Assembly (NCBI GenBank): GCA_937924905.1
Contig: CALDUK010000003.1
Span: 1 to 64,000, forward strand
Reading direction: 5' to 3'
DNA: 64,000 nt
Source: an uncultured Paracoccaceae bacterium
GTDB lineage: Bacteria > Pseudomonadota > Alphaproteobacteria > Rhodobacterales > Rhodobacteraceae
In this document: positions 1-7,573 of the stretch, one piece after another
Layout of the letters: the number at the start of each line of letters is the position of its first letter
Numbering within the stretch: the first letter of the stretch is position 1
Position numbers and translations under genes: made by a program
The notes under the pieces: generated by a model
What the model was told of the DNA's origin: nothing
Seen by the model: the letters and a program-made list of their open reading frames with translations, nothing else
Database searches by the model: none

Positions 1-760
1 TTCGCTTGGGCCGTTGCCGTCTTCGTCAACCTGAGACACGGTGACCGTGCCGCTTGGCTGCACCTCGGTCGAGGTGACCGAGTAGTTGCCCGAACCGTCC
101 GCCATGGTCGTGATTTCTTCGCCGGACGGCATAACAACCGTCACCATGGCGTTGGGAAGGCCAACACCAGAGACGTCAAGCAAGCCATCGTCGCGGTCTT
201 CGCCGACCACAACGGTGGGGGCTGGCACGTCGACAGGCGCTTCGTATGTGCCCGAGCTGGATTCGCTTGGGCCGTTGCCGTCTTCGTCAACCTGAGACAC
301 GGTGACCGTGCCGCTTGGCTGCACCTCGGTCGAGGTGACCGAGTAGTTGCCCGAAACCTCCGCCATGGTCGTGATTTCTTCGCCCGACGGCATAATCACG
401 GTGATGGTGGCGTTGGGGAGGCCAACACCAGAGACATCCAGCAAGCCGTCATCGCGGTCTTCGCCGACCACAACAGTGGGGGCTGGCACGTCGACAGGCG
501 CTTCGTATGTGCCCGAGCTGGATTCGCTTGGGCCGTTGCCGTCTTCGTCAACCTGAGACGCGGTGACCGTGCCGCTTGGCTGCACTTCGGTCGAGGTGAC
601 CGAATAGGCGCCTGTCGCATCGGCCACAGCCGAGACTTCTTCGCCCGATGGCATTGTGACGGTCACGGTGGCGTTGGGAAGACCGACGCCGGAGACATCC
701 AGCAATCCGTCATCGCGTTCTGCGCCGATTGTAATGGAAGGTGCAGGGATGCTTGTGCTG
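1..760. repeat. Tandem 261-bp coding repeats in adhesin gene A
   Basis: The period is exactly 261 bp (87 codons). The block starting ttcgcttggg recurs at 1, 262 and 523. Copies 1-261 and 262-522 differ at only about 15 positions by eye. The third copy, ending near 760, is more diverged. The array probably continues beyond the left edge. Such near-identical in-frame repeats can expand and contract by recombination and are also prone to assembly collapse. Confidence 0.9.
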
Positions 761-1146
761 GAGCTTGCGTCGTCACCGCCGCCGCCACCTGCGAGGGCCG
801 CTGAGCCCAGGATGCTGAGAATGCCTGCCAGTGGGCCAACACCGCCGCCGTCGAAGGCGAGAGCGCCCGCTGCGGGGTCGTCTTCGAAATCAAGCGCCTT
901 CTTGAGATCGGAGGCGAAGTAGCCTTCGAGACGGATCACCTGGCCATTTTCCAGTGTCAGGATAAGGGTATCGCCCGAGCGCTGAAGCCCGGCAACATCA
1001 TCCTGAGAAAAGCCTAATTCGACCACACGTATATCGTTGGTCACATTGTACGCCGCGCTGTCCGCAGAGGCGACGTCCAAAATTTCGTTCTGTTCAAAGT
1101 CGATATCTGGATTATTTTCCAGAATGAGATCACTTAGGGTTGTCAT
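1..1146 (-). CDS. Type I secreted adhesin-like protein (paralogue A), 5' part; runs off the left edge
   Basis: The frame is open for 382 codons from ATG at 1146 to the window edge, so the C-terminus is unseen. The first ~80 residues match the prefix domain found in BapA-type biofilm proteins (block SGDTLILTLENGQVIRLEGY, about residues 57-76). A Gly/Ala-rich hydrophobic stretch follows (about 91-125), then Ig-like repeats of 87 residues, each opening near PAPTVVVG and closing near DEDGNGPSESSSGTYEAP. There is no Sec signal peptide, as expected for a type I secretion substrate. The next gene, at 1760-3901, is a paralogue with a near-parallel N-terminus. A four-residue PAAG at 91-94 resembles a LapG-type cleavage site, but no lapG or lapD is in view. 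A perfect CRP-type palindrome lies about 145 bp upstream of the start. Function as an adhesin is inferred from family and context. Confidence 0.8.
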   Translation of the reverse strand, partial: MTTLSDLILENNPDIDFEQNEILDVASADSAAYNVTNDIRVVELGFSQDDVAGLQRSGDTLILTLENGQVIRLEGYFASDLKKALDFEDDPAAGALAFDGGGVGPLAGILSILGSAALAGGGGGDDASSSTSIPAPSITIGAERDDGLLDVSGVGLPNATVTVTMPSGEEVSAVADATGAYSVTSTEVQPSGTVTASQVDEDGNGPSESSSGTYEAPVDVPAPTVVVGEDRDDGLLDVSGVGLPNATITVIMPSGEEITTMAEVSGNYSVTSTEVQPSGTVTVSQVDEDGNGPSESSSGTYEAPVDVPAPTVVVGEDRDDGLLDVSGVGLPNAMVTVVMPSGEEITTMADGSGNYSVTSTEVQPSGTVTVSQVDEDGNGPSE

Positions 1147-1709
1147 ACTGTCCTCATTGGCCGATAGGCGGCTGCTTGATTTCTACTCATCACGTTAATT
1201 TCTGCCGAAGCCCTTTGGTTTTACCCATGAAAATGACAGATTTTCCGTCCGAAAAAGGGCAGTAACATGTTCGCCGTCCGCGATGTGATGGATATCACAC
1301 CTAATATGTGACGCAGACGTGTTCCGCCGTTTTGCGGGGTGTCGATTTGAGAGGAAATGTCGGCCTGCCGGGCCGATTTTCTGGATTGGGCCGCTGGATG
1401 TTTGACCATGGCTTTAGGGGATAAAATGCTGTTTTTATTTATTTTTTCTACCGCGCCTGTGCGTATTCGGAATTTTGCCCGCGCAGATCTTTGCCGCTGC
1501 CATTCTTCGCCCTGCGGGTCGGCTTTTGGTGGGCCCCAAGGCCCTGTTTTGCGGGCTATTCATTTACGATTGTGGACAGATTGTGGCGGTGCGTTGGTTG
1601 ATTTGTGTCTTTTCACGGTTTTGACAGGCGATTATTCGCCCGTTTCCTGCCTTAGCGATTAACAATAATCGCCATCTAAGGAGGTGTTAAAACATGGATT
1701 TTAACGCAA
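1147..1709. other. Intergenic region between the two adhesin genes
   Basis: The half near 1146 is the leader and promoter of adhesin A and contains the palindrome at 1284-1299. A block around 1225-1262 (minus strand gaaaatctgtcattttc) is also present, slightly altered, upstream of adhesin B near 3981-4018. The half near 1709 is AT-richer and holds no convincing gene. A 101-codon plus-strand frame at 1357-1662 has no ribosome-binding site or recognisable content. Confidence 0.6.
1284..1299. promoter_or_regulatory. CRP/FNR-family palindrome upstream of adhesin A
   Basis: The sequence TGTGATGGATATCACA is a perfect TGTGA-N6-TCACA inverted repeat. Its centre is 145 bp upstream of the ATG at 1146. 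The minus strand then reads GGCGAACA followed by a weak -10-like TGTTACT, an arrangement shared with the adhesin B promoter. The cognate regulator is probably the CRP-family protein encoded at 6586-7389. Confidence 0.75.
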
Positions 1710-1737
1710 GCGGGGCGCGTATAAATACGCGCCCCGC
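1710..1737 (-). terminator. Strong hairpin downstream of adhesin B
   Basis: This is a perfect 13-bp stem (GCGGGGCGCGTAT with its complement) and an AA loop. It lies 22 bp past the stop codon of the minus-strand gene at 1760. The T-run TTTTT is on the plus-strand side, so the hairpin may act in both directions. In the minus direction the T tract is poor. Confidence 0.65.
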
Positions 1738-1759
1738 ATAGGGTTTTTGATCGCTTGAA

Positions 1760-3901
1760 TTAGATGACGACGTTGACGTCCTGTTCGATCAGCAAAGTGG
1801 CCGAACCGGACGTGTAGACATCGACAACCTCGCCCTGGAAGGCGCGTTCACCGGTCTTGGCGAACCCATCGGCATTCACCTGATCATTGCCATTGCCGAA
1901 GACGTACAGCTGATCCGAGGCTGATGTATCCAGCACATCCTGCGCCGTGATCGTCACCGACTGGGAGTTTGTGCCTTCAATGTCGATATATTCGAGGTTC
2001 GAGACGTTATCGAACTGCCCGAGATCAAAATTGAGACCTGCTGTGTTTTCCAGGATCAGATAGCCATCCGAATTGCTGGCGCCATCTGCGAGTGCTGCAA
2101 GGTCCGCCGCATCGAGCGCAACATCGGCGGTGTCGGATGTACCGTCGTCATTGCTGTCGGTGTCGCGGGCTGCGATTTCGCCATCTGCGTCGGCGTCAGA
2201 CGTGCCTTCGAAGATGTCCCAGATTTTGTCGCCATCGCTATCGAAGTCGCGCGCGTCAACGATACCGTCTTCGTCGGTATCCAGTGGCCCGTCGACTTCG
2301 ACGCCCAGCGTGCTGACGTTAAAGCTCCAGGTCATGGTGCCGCCGTTGGGATTGGTGATGTAGAGCGACGCCTGTTCAACCTGTTGATCGAACACATGGG
2401 TCACCGAGTGGTTGTTGGCACTGCCTGAGACATTGAACAACGCATCCGAAGTTGTGCTGTCATGCGCCAGAATGTGGGACAACGTGCCCAATACAGATTC
2501 GTCCGCAGTTGGGCTGTTGGGGTCAACATTTGTGAACATTCCGATGCCGTCTGGCGCATTTGGGTCCAAGGCAATCGTCGCGACCGTGCTGGTTTCCGTC
2601 CATTCGCCCGGCTCGGACCAGATATAGGTGTCGCGCACATCGCTGAAGGCCGACAGGCTGTCAACGTCATTCAGCGAGATTGTATCGAAGCTGAACGGCG
2701 TTGGCGAATTCGACGTATCGAAAACCAGTTCGATGAACGTGCTGTCGCTGGTGCTGTTTGATGCACCGATTGTACCATTGCTGGTGTTGAAGCCCGGCGC
2801 GTTTGTTTCCGTTGAATTGGCGCCGTAGAAGATGTCCATCGAAAACAACCCGTCTTCGGTCGACAGGCGCATGCCATCCGGGTTCCCCGGAATTTCTTCG
2901 ATCACGCTGAACGCGCGGGTGGCCAGACCAGTTTCATCCGCATCCGCGATGCCGTCGTTGTCGTCATCGTTGTCGGTTGCGTCTGCCGTGCCATCACCAT
3001 CGGTGTCGATCATGATGTTCCGGGCTGCTGTGTCGCCCACATTGCCGACCGTGTCGGTCTGCGTGGCGCGCACTTCGGCGCCTTCGGCCAGTGGCGATGC
3101 TGGAACGACGGACCAGTTGCCGTCTGCGTCTACGGTTGCGTTGCCAATCAGGTTGTTGTCGGCATCTGTGACGCGAACCGTCGCGCCGGGTTCACCTGTG
3201 CCGGCGATAACCGTGTCCACACCGGTGACCAATTCGTTGATACCTGGTTCGGCAGGTGGGGTCACGTCGACTTCGTAGTCAGCCGAGTTTGAACCGCTGG
3301 GACCATTGCCTTCGGCATCGGTCTGAACCGCCGAGACCGGGCCATCCGGCTGTACGGTTGTCGAGGTAACAGCGTAATCACCCATCGCATCTGCCATGAC
3401 GGTGAGTTCTTCGCCGTTTGGCATGGTCACAGTGACGCTTGCGTTCGGGCGGCCGCGACCGGACACCGACACAAGGCCGTCTGCGCGCGCGGCGCCAATG
3501 ATCACCGAAGGGGCCGGAATGCCACCGTCGTCACCGCCGCCAACGGCAAGCGCCGCCAAGCCAAGCGCACCCACGCCAGCCAACTGGCCAACGCCCGAAA
3601 TGCCACCGGCGCCCAGGTCGGCAAAGCCGAGACCTTCGTCAAAGTCGAGAAACGCCTTGCGCGCGTCCGAGAAATATCCATCGAGACGGATGACCTGACC
3701 GTTTTCAAGTGTGATGATCAGCGTATCGCCTGAACGCTTAAGGCCGGCCACATCTTCGCTGTCAAAGCCAAGTTGCACGACGCGCGTGCTGTCGGCGACA
3801 TTGTATGTCGCGCTTTCAGCCGATGAGATTTCCATAACCTCGGACTGTTCGATGGACGCGTCTGGATTGCTTTCCAGAAGGAGTTCGTTAAGTGTTGTCA
3901 T
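1760..3901 (-). CDS. Type I secreted adhesin-like protein (paralogue B), complete
   Basis: The product is 713 residues with no Sec signal. The BapA-prefix-like N-terminus (about 1-80, SGDTLIITLENGQVIRLDGY) is followed by a hydrophobic Gly/Ala stretch (about 95-122) and Ig-like modules (about 128-215 and 216-297). Aspartate-rich thrombospondin type 3/EF-like calcium repeats (about 299-325, DTDGDGTADATDNDDDNDGI) come next. A ~210-residue unrecognised domain precedes a second Asp-rich calcium segment. The C-terminal ~110 residues (NLEYIDIEGTNSQSVTITAQ onward, ending in a hydrophobic tail) are typical of type I secretion substrates. The N-terminal 80 residues align closely with paralogue A, so the two probably arose by duplication. 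The ATG follows GAGGAAAG. The exporter genes at 8866-12208 and the OMF at 7574 are the likely secretion route. Low-calcium unfolding in the cell and calcium folding outside is family knowledge, not shown here. Confidence 0.85.
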   Translation of the reverse strand: MTTLNELLLESNPDASIEQSEVMEISSAESATYNVADSTRVVQLGFDSEDVAGLKRSGDTLIITLENGQVIRLDGYFSDARKAFLDFDEGLGFADLGAGGISGVGQLAGVGALGLAALAVGGGDDGGIPAPSVIIGAARADGLVSVSGRGRPNASVTVTMPNGEELTVMADAMGDYAVTSTTVQPDGPVSAVQTDAEGNGPSGSNSADYEVDVTPPAEPGINELVTGVDTVIAGTGEPGATVRVTDADNNLIGNATVDADGNWSVVPASPLAEGAEVRATQTDTVGNVGDTAARNIMIDTDGDGTADATDNDDDNDGIADADETGLATRAFSVIEEIPGNPDGMRLSTEDGLFSMDIFYGANSTETNAPGFNTSNGTIGASNSTSDSTFIELVFDTSNSPTPFSFDTISLNDVDSLSAFSDVRDTYIWSEPGEWTETSTVATIALDPNAPDGIGMFTNVDPNSPTADESVLGTLSHILAHDSTTSDALFNVSGSANNHSVTHVFDQQVEQASLYITNPNGGTMTWSFNVSTLGVEVDGPLDTDEDGIVDARDFDSDGDKIWDIFEGTSDADADGEIAARDTDSNDDGTSDTADVALDAADLAALADGASNSDGYLILENTAGLNFDLGQFDNVSNLEYIDIEGTNSQSVTITAQDVLDTSASDQLYVFGNGNDQVNADGFAKTGERAFQGEVVDVYTSGSATLLIEQDVNVVI

Positions 3902-4040
3902 TCTTTCCTCTTAGGCCATTTTGGCCGCTGTTTGGTTGCTGCTCGACGTCGAATTTTCGACCGAAGCCTGTTTGATCTATTTGCGGAAATGACAGTTTTT
4001 TCGTTTGGAAATGGACGGATTAGTGTTCGCCATATTTGAG

Positions 4041-4056
4041 TGTGAATAGAGTCACA
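4041..4056. promoter_or_regulatory. CRP/FNR-family palindrome upstream of adhesin B
   Basis: The sequence TGTGAATAGAGTCACA is a perfect TGTGA-N6-TCACA repeat centred 147 bp upstream of the ATG at 3901. Spacing to the gene and the following GGCGAACA block match those of adhesin A within 1-3 bp, which argues that the arrangement is conserved for a reason. Confidence 0.75.
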
Positions 4057-4374
4057 TGAGAATTTTGACGCTGACGTAGAGGTCAGTTCCTTGCCCTTTC
4101 ACGCCGCCAGAGTCGCGCGTGCGGCAAGACCCTTACGTTGCGGAAGTCAATACAGATGGGCGGCGCCCAACGGCCTGTTTTTATGACTTTTATCGCGCCT
4201 CAGGTTTTTTACCCCGACAGGCGCGTCTGTGTCGCGCAATCCCAAGAGCTTGGCATTTGGCGGCATGAACGCGGCGCATTTCCGTTAACGATTGTGATCG
4301 GGATTGGGCGGGAAAAGGGCCGCAATAGGGCAAGGACTTTCAAAAGTTGAACGAATGTTCCCGCTTCAATTTAT

Positions 4375-4394
4375 GGGCGAACGCGTTTTCGCCC
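4375..4394 (-). terminator. Possible terminator of the Amt-cyclase gene
   Basis: A 7-bp stem (GGGCGAA/TTCGCCC) with a 6-nt loop lies just beyond the stop codon at 4402. There is no clear T-run on the minus strand, so its activity is uncertain. Confidence 0.4.
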
Positions 4395-4401
4395 CGGCCC
4401 C

Positions 4402-6375
4402 TTAGCCCTTGTCGCGACCTTCGATTGAGTAAAGCACGGTTGGCCCGACACCCCGGAGGCGCGCACGACCTTGGCGTTCGGTTTTGTACAGGCTGCCGAT
4501 GCGGTCGAGCACGGCTTCGGTCACTGTAATCTTGCCGGGTTTGCCCGCCTGTTCCAGTCGCGAAGCGATGTTCACGGTGCTGCCCCAGAGATCGTAGATG
4601 AACCGGTGCTGGCCGACGACTCCAGCGACGATGGGGCCGCTGTGAAGCCCGATCCGGATTTGAATGTTCTCACCCCGCGCGATGGCCATTTGTTTCGTTT
4701 CAAACAAAAGATCAAGCGCCGCGTCGACGGCAACCTCGCAATGGTCGGGCCGGGCATTTGGCGAGCCCGCGACGAACATATAGCAATCGCCGATGGTTTT
4801 GATCTTTTCCAGATCATAGCCTTCGATCACATTGTCGAACCGTGAAAACAGATCGCGCAAAAGCTCCATCGAGGCTGAGGGTTCGTGTTCCATCGAGTAT
4901 TCGGTGAAACCGACCACATCGGCAAAGACGACGCTGGCATCCGAGAATTGATCGACGATCTGGTCTTCGCCTTCGTTGATGCGTCTGGCGATGGCTTTGG
5001 GCAGAATGGTTTCAAGAAGCTTGTTCTTGTTTTCCACCGCCTCGATCATTTGATCGTGCTTTTCCTGAATGCGGTGGGCGGATTTTTCCAGTTCGTAGAT
5101 CACCGAGTTGTAAAACAGCCCGATCTGGCCAACTTCGGTGAACGGGGATTGTGGGGCGCGCAAGGACAGGTCGCGTTCGCGGGCCTGGCGCTGCATGACT
5201 TCGAACAGTTCGTTCAAATCGGTGTTGGCGCCGTGTTCGCCGACATTCAGGCCGATCTGTTCGATATGTTGCGACACCCGAAGCGGGAAGACCGTGTCGA
5301 GCAGCTTGAGCAGCACAAACGGCACAGCAAACCCATAGGCGACAAGGGCCACCATACCTGTGATTTGCGGGATAAATCCGACATCGCTGAAGATGGCGAC
5401 GGCAAGAAGCCCCCATAGGCCGCAAGCGAAATGTACTGGCACCGCGCCGACCGCATCGTCGATCCGAAAGCGTTCAAGAAGGATATCGACCCCATAGGTC
5501 AACACCCCGCCAATCCCGCCAATCAGAATAGCCGCGTGCGGTTCGACCACGTCGCAAGCTGCGGTGATGGACACCAGACCGCCAAGGCCGCCATTCATTG
5601 AATAAAACACTTTGGGCTGGCCGGTCACAAGCCAGCTTGCGCCCTGGGCCGTCACAATGGCGGCCGCCCCGGCCATTAGCGTGTTGACCAGAATTTGGGG
5701 GACTTCATCGGAAAAGGCCAGCGCGCTGCCACCGTTGAAGCCGAACCAGCCGAACCACAGAAGAAGCACGCCCAGCATGGTCATTGGCAGGTTCGAGCCA
5801 TTGAACCGGCGCGCGCTGCCATCGTTCAGAAACCGCCCATCGCGGGGCCCGATAATCAGAATTGCCGCCAGGGCGATACCGCCGCCGACGCCGTGGACAA
5901 CACCCGAGCCTGCGAAATCGTGGAAGCCCAACTGGCCAAGCCAGCCCGCCGCCGCGCCGGTTTCATCGACGGCCCAGGCCCAGTGGCCGAAGACCGGATA
6001 AATGATCAGCGCTGTCATGCAGGTGATGATCAGATAGGCCGCAAAGCTGCATCGTTCTGCCACAGCACCTGCAAGGATGGTTGCCGCCGTGCCGCAAAAC
6101 ATGGCTTGAAAGACAAAGGTCACTTTTTCGGTCTGCGTTGCGGGTTGATAGCCCAGACTGCCGATCCAGCCGAAGTTCGAGCTGCCGAACATCAGCGAGT
6201 AGCCAACCAGCCAGAAGAGAAGAAGTGCGATTGAGATATCGCAAAGGTTTTTAATTGCGACCGAGATGTTGTTTTTGCTGCGCGTCATGCCGGCTTCGAT
6301 GCACATGAAGCCTGCCTGCATGGTGAAGATGAGCGCGGAGCACATCAAAACCCATAATTGATCTATCTGGGACAA
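4402..6375 (-). CDS. Ammonium transporter domain fused to class III adenylate cyclase
   Basis: From TTG at 6375 (AGGGG seven bases upstream) the product is 657 residues; the frame stays open to a TTG at 6435. Residues ~5-365 are a complete Amt/MEP/Rh domain. They include the DFAG...VVH block with His161, the second pore histidine His315 (VPVH), and WFGFNGGS with Phe213 and Ser217. A ~90-residue linker, partly coiled-coil, leads to a cyclase domain (~470-650). It has both metal aspartates (Asp486 in FADVVGF, Asp530 in KTIGD), the ATP-selecting Lys526 and Asp595, and Asn602/Arg606 of VNIASR, so all active-site residues are present in one chain. Function inferred: cAMP synthesis controlled by ammonium passage or binding. 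The promoter has a near-perfect CRP-type site centred about 34 bp from a TATACC -10, as in class II activation. Amt-histidine-kinase fusions are known; I do not recall a characterised Amt-cyclase. Confidence 0.9.
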   Translation of the reverse strand: MSQIDQLWVLMCSALIFTMQAGFMCIEAGMTRSKNNISVAIKNLCDISIALLLFWLVGYSLMFGSSNFGWIGSLGYQPATQTEKVTFVFQAMFCGTAATILAGAVAERCSFAAYLIITCMTALIIYPVFGHWAWAVDETGAAAGWLGQLGFHDFAGSGVVHGVGGGIALAAILIIGPRDGRFLNDGSARRFNGSNLPMTMLGVLLLWFGWFGFNGGSALAFSDEVPQILVNTLMAGAAAIVTAQGASWLVTGQPKVFYSMNGGLGGLVSITAACDVVEPHAAILIGGIGGVLTYGVDILLERFRIDDAVGAVPVHFACGLWGLLAVAIFSDVGFIPQITGMVALVAYGFAVPFVLLKLLDTVFPLRVSQHIEQIGLNVGEHGANTDLNELFEVMQRQARERDLSLRAPQSPFTEVGQIGLFYNSVIYELEKSAHRIQEKHDQMIEAVENKNKLLETILPKAIARRINEGEDQIVDQFSDASVVFADVVGFTEYSMEHEPSASMELLRDLFSRFDNVIEGYDLEKIKTIGDCYMFVAGSPNARPDHCEVAVDAALDLLFETKQMAIARGENIQIRIGLHSGPIVAGVVGQHRFIYDLWGSTVNIASRLEQAGKPGKITVTEAVLDRIGSLYKTERQGRARLRGVGPTVLYSIEGRDKG

Positions 6376-6455
6376 TGCCCGACCCCTGCTACAGTCACCC
6401 GCTTCCGCTATCAACTGGAACAGCGCGGTATACAAGCGCTACCAAGATCGACGAT

Positions 6456-6471
6456 TATGATCCGGATCACA
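6456..6471. promoter_or_regulatory. CRP-family palindrome upstream of the Amt-cyclase gene
   Basis: The sequence TATGATCCGGATCACA matches TGTGA-N6-TCACA with one mismatch and has a symmetrical spacer (tccgga). On the minus strand, TATACC at 6432-6427 is centred about 34 bp downstream. That would place the site near -43, the class II activator position. It supports translation starting at 6375 and suggests feedback of the regulator on its own cyclase. Confidence 0.6.
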
Positions 6472-6585
6472 TAACAGTCGTTCAACACAAGCGTTCATAC
6501 AAGTCTTGATTGCCCGTAATCGCCCGGTCAAACGCGCCGATTACGCTGCGAGAGCCATTGTTTAACCAGCAAAACGCCTTGTGGC

Positions 6586-7389
6586 TTATAGCAATTGGGG
6601 GCTGGTGCGCGGGTTTTCTTCGGCGCGTTCGATCAACGCTTCCAGGTCGGGCACGACCAGCCGCGCGCCCTGGTTGACGACAAGGCCTTCGCGTTCGAAC
6701 GCCTTGTATCGTTTGTTGACCGCTTCGCGGGAAACGCCAAGCATGCGCGCCAGTTCATTTTGCGAAAACTTGCGATGGAAAGTGGCGCGGTTGTCTTCGA
6801 CGCTGGCGAAGTCGATCGAGAGTTCATAGATCAATTTGGCCAATCGAATATCGAGGCTTGCAAAGGCAAGGCTGCTGATTGTGCCAAGGTTGCGGCGCAT
6901 CATTTCGCAAAGCGAATAGATCAGGTGCTTCGCCAGTGCATGGTCGCGGTTGACCGCGTCTGCCATCGCGTCGGCTGGCAGGAACAGGCATTCAGTGTCG
7001 CGCGTGGTGGTTGCATTTGCTGTGCGTTCCAGCCCGTCGAGCATCGCGACCTCGCCAAATGCGTCGCCGCTGCTCATGTAGGCCAGCGTCATTTCGCGGC
7101 CGTCTTTGGCTTCTAGCCAGATGCGGACTTCGCCCGACAGCACGATGCGCAGCCCGTCGGGTTCGTCCCCGACGGAAAAGACCACCTGCCCTTTCGGCGT
7201 GTGTTCAACATAGCTGGCTGCCGCGATGGGATAGAGGCTTGTGTCATCCGCGTCTGCGAACATGAAACAGCTTCTGATTTTCGCAACGCGTTCCGCGACG
7301 AAGCTTTGAGAAGGTGCTTTGGACTGTGCTGTTTGAATATCACGCATTCTTTGCTTACCGAGACACCAGCCAAAAACCGGCTGCGACAT
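6586..7389 (-). CDS. CRP-family transcriptional regulator, likely cAMP-responsive
   Basis: The product has 267 residues: a cyclic-nucleotide-binding domain (about 40-165) and a winged HTH (about 205-250). The phosphate-binding cassette FGEVAMLDGLERTA keeps Glu113 and Arg122 and has Thr123 where E. coli CRP has Ser83, so cNMP binding is plausible. The recognition helix SREAVNKR carries Arg221, Glu222 and Lys226, matching the Arg-Glu-x3-Arg/Lys pattern that reads TGTGA. FNR-type iron-sulfur cysteines are absent. The start is taken at ATG 7389; ATG 7347 is also possible and neither has an ideal ribosome-binding site. The gene is divergent from the TolC-type gene with a perfect palindrome between them, so autoregulation is likely. 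Neighbouring genes encode an adenylate cyclase and the secretion system that I infer it controls. Confidence 0.88.
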   Translation of the reverse strand: MSQPVFGWCLGKQRMRDIQTAQSKAPSQSFVAERVAKIRSCFMFADADDTSLYPIAAASYVEHTPKGQVVFSVGDEPDGLRIVLSGEVRIWLEAKDGREMTLAYMSSGDAFGEVAMLDGLERTANATTTRDTECLFLPADAMADAVNRDHALAKHLIYSLCEMMRRNLGTISSLAFASLDIRLAKLIYELSIDFASVEDNRATFHRKFSQNELARMLGVSREAVNKRYKAFEREGLVVNQGARLVVPDLEALIERAEENPRTSPQLL

Positions 7390-7480
7390 AACACAACTTG
7401 CGACCCCTCGCTACATTGCGACAGTAACACATCCCTAGTGACTTTAGCTGGCATTGGCCCTTCGGAGTTGCAAGGCAATG

Positions 7481-7496
7481 TGTGAATGGGGTCACA
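7481..7496. promoter_or_regulatory. CRP-family palindrome between the regulator and the TolC-type gene
   Basis: The sequence TGTGAATGGGGTCACA is a perfect TGTGA-N6-TCACA repeat. It is centred 85 bp upstream of the TolC-type ATG at 7574 and about 100 bp from the divergent regulator start. Possible plus-strand -10 elements are TATAAA at 7501 and TATCCT at 7536. The first would leave the site in a repressing position and the second in a class I activating position. Confidence 0.75.
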
Positions 7497-7573
7497 GGTC
7501 TATAAATTGGTTTGCCAATGTGCCGTACAAATTTGTATCCTAACAAAAAATAATAAGCGAATTGAGGCAAAAA

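Larger units (their letters stand above)
3902..4401. other. Intergenic region between the Amt-cyclase gene and adhesin B
   Basis: It holds the adhesin B leader, the palindrome at 4041-4056 and a hairpin near the Amt-cyclase stop. A 70-codon plus-strand frame at 4138-4350 shows no ribosome-binding site or family resemblance and is not called. Nothing else is recognised. Confidence 0.6.

Noticed and set aside
1357-1662. 101-codon plus-strand open frame between the adhesin genes
   Set aside because: No ribosome-binding site, no signal or domain, and it overlaps the AT-rich promoter side of the adhesin A leader.
4138-4350. 70-codon plus-strand frame between the Amt-cyclase and adhesin B genes
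   Set aside because: No ribosome-binding site and no recognisable protein pattern; it looks like chance.
4885-5418. 177-codon plus-strand frame inside the Amt-cyclase gene
   Set aside because: It is a shadow frame of the real minus-strand gene, with no independent support; the same holds for the many long opposite-strand frames in sucA, sucB, clpA and the atp genes.
6376-6435. Start of the Amt-cyclase at TTG 6435
   Set aside because: The codons there would overlap the likely -10 element, and no ribosome-binding site precedes it; TTG 6375 has AGGGG at good spacing.
6586-7389. Oxygen-sensing FNR protein
   Set aside because: The cluster-binding cysteines of FNR are missing, the nucleotide-pocket residues of CRP are present, and the helix fits TGTGA rather than TTGAT.
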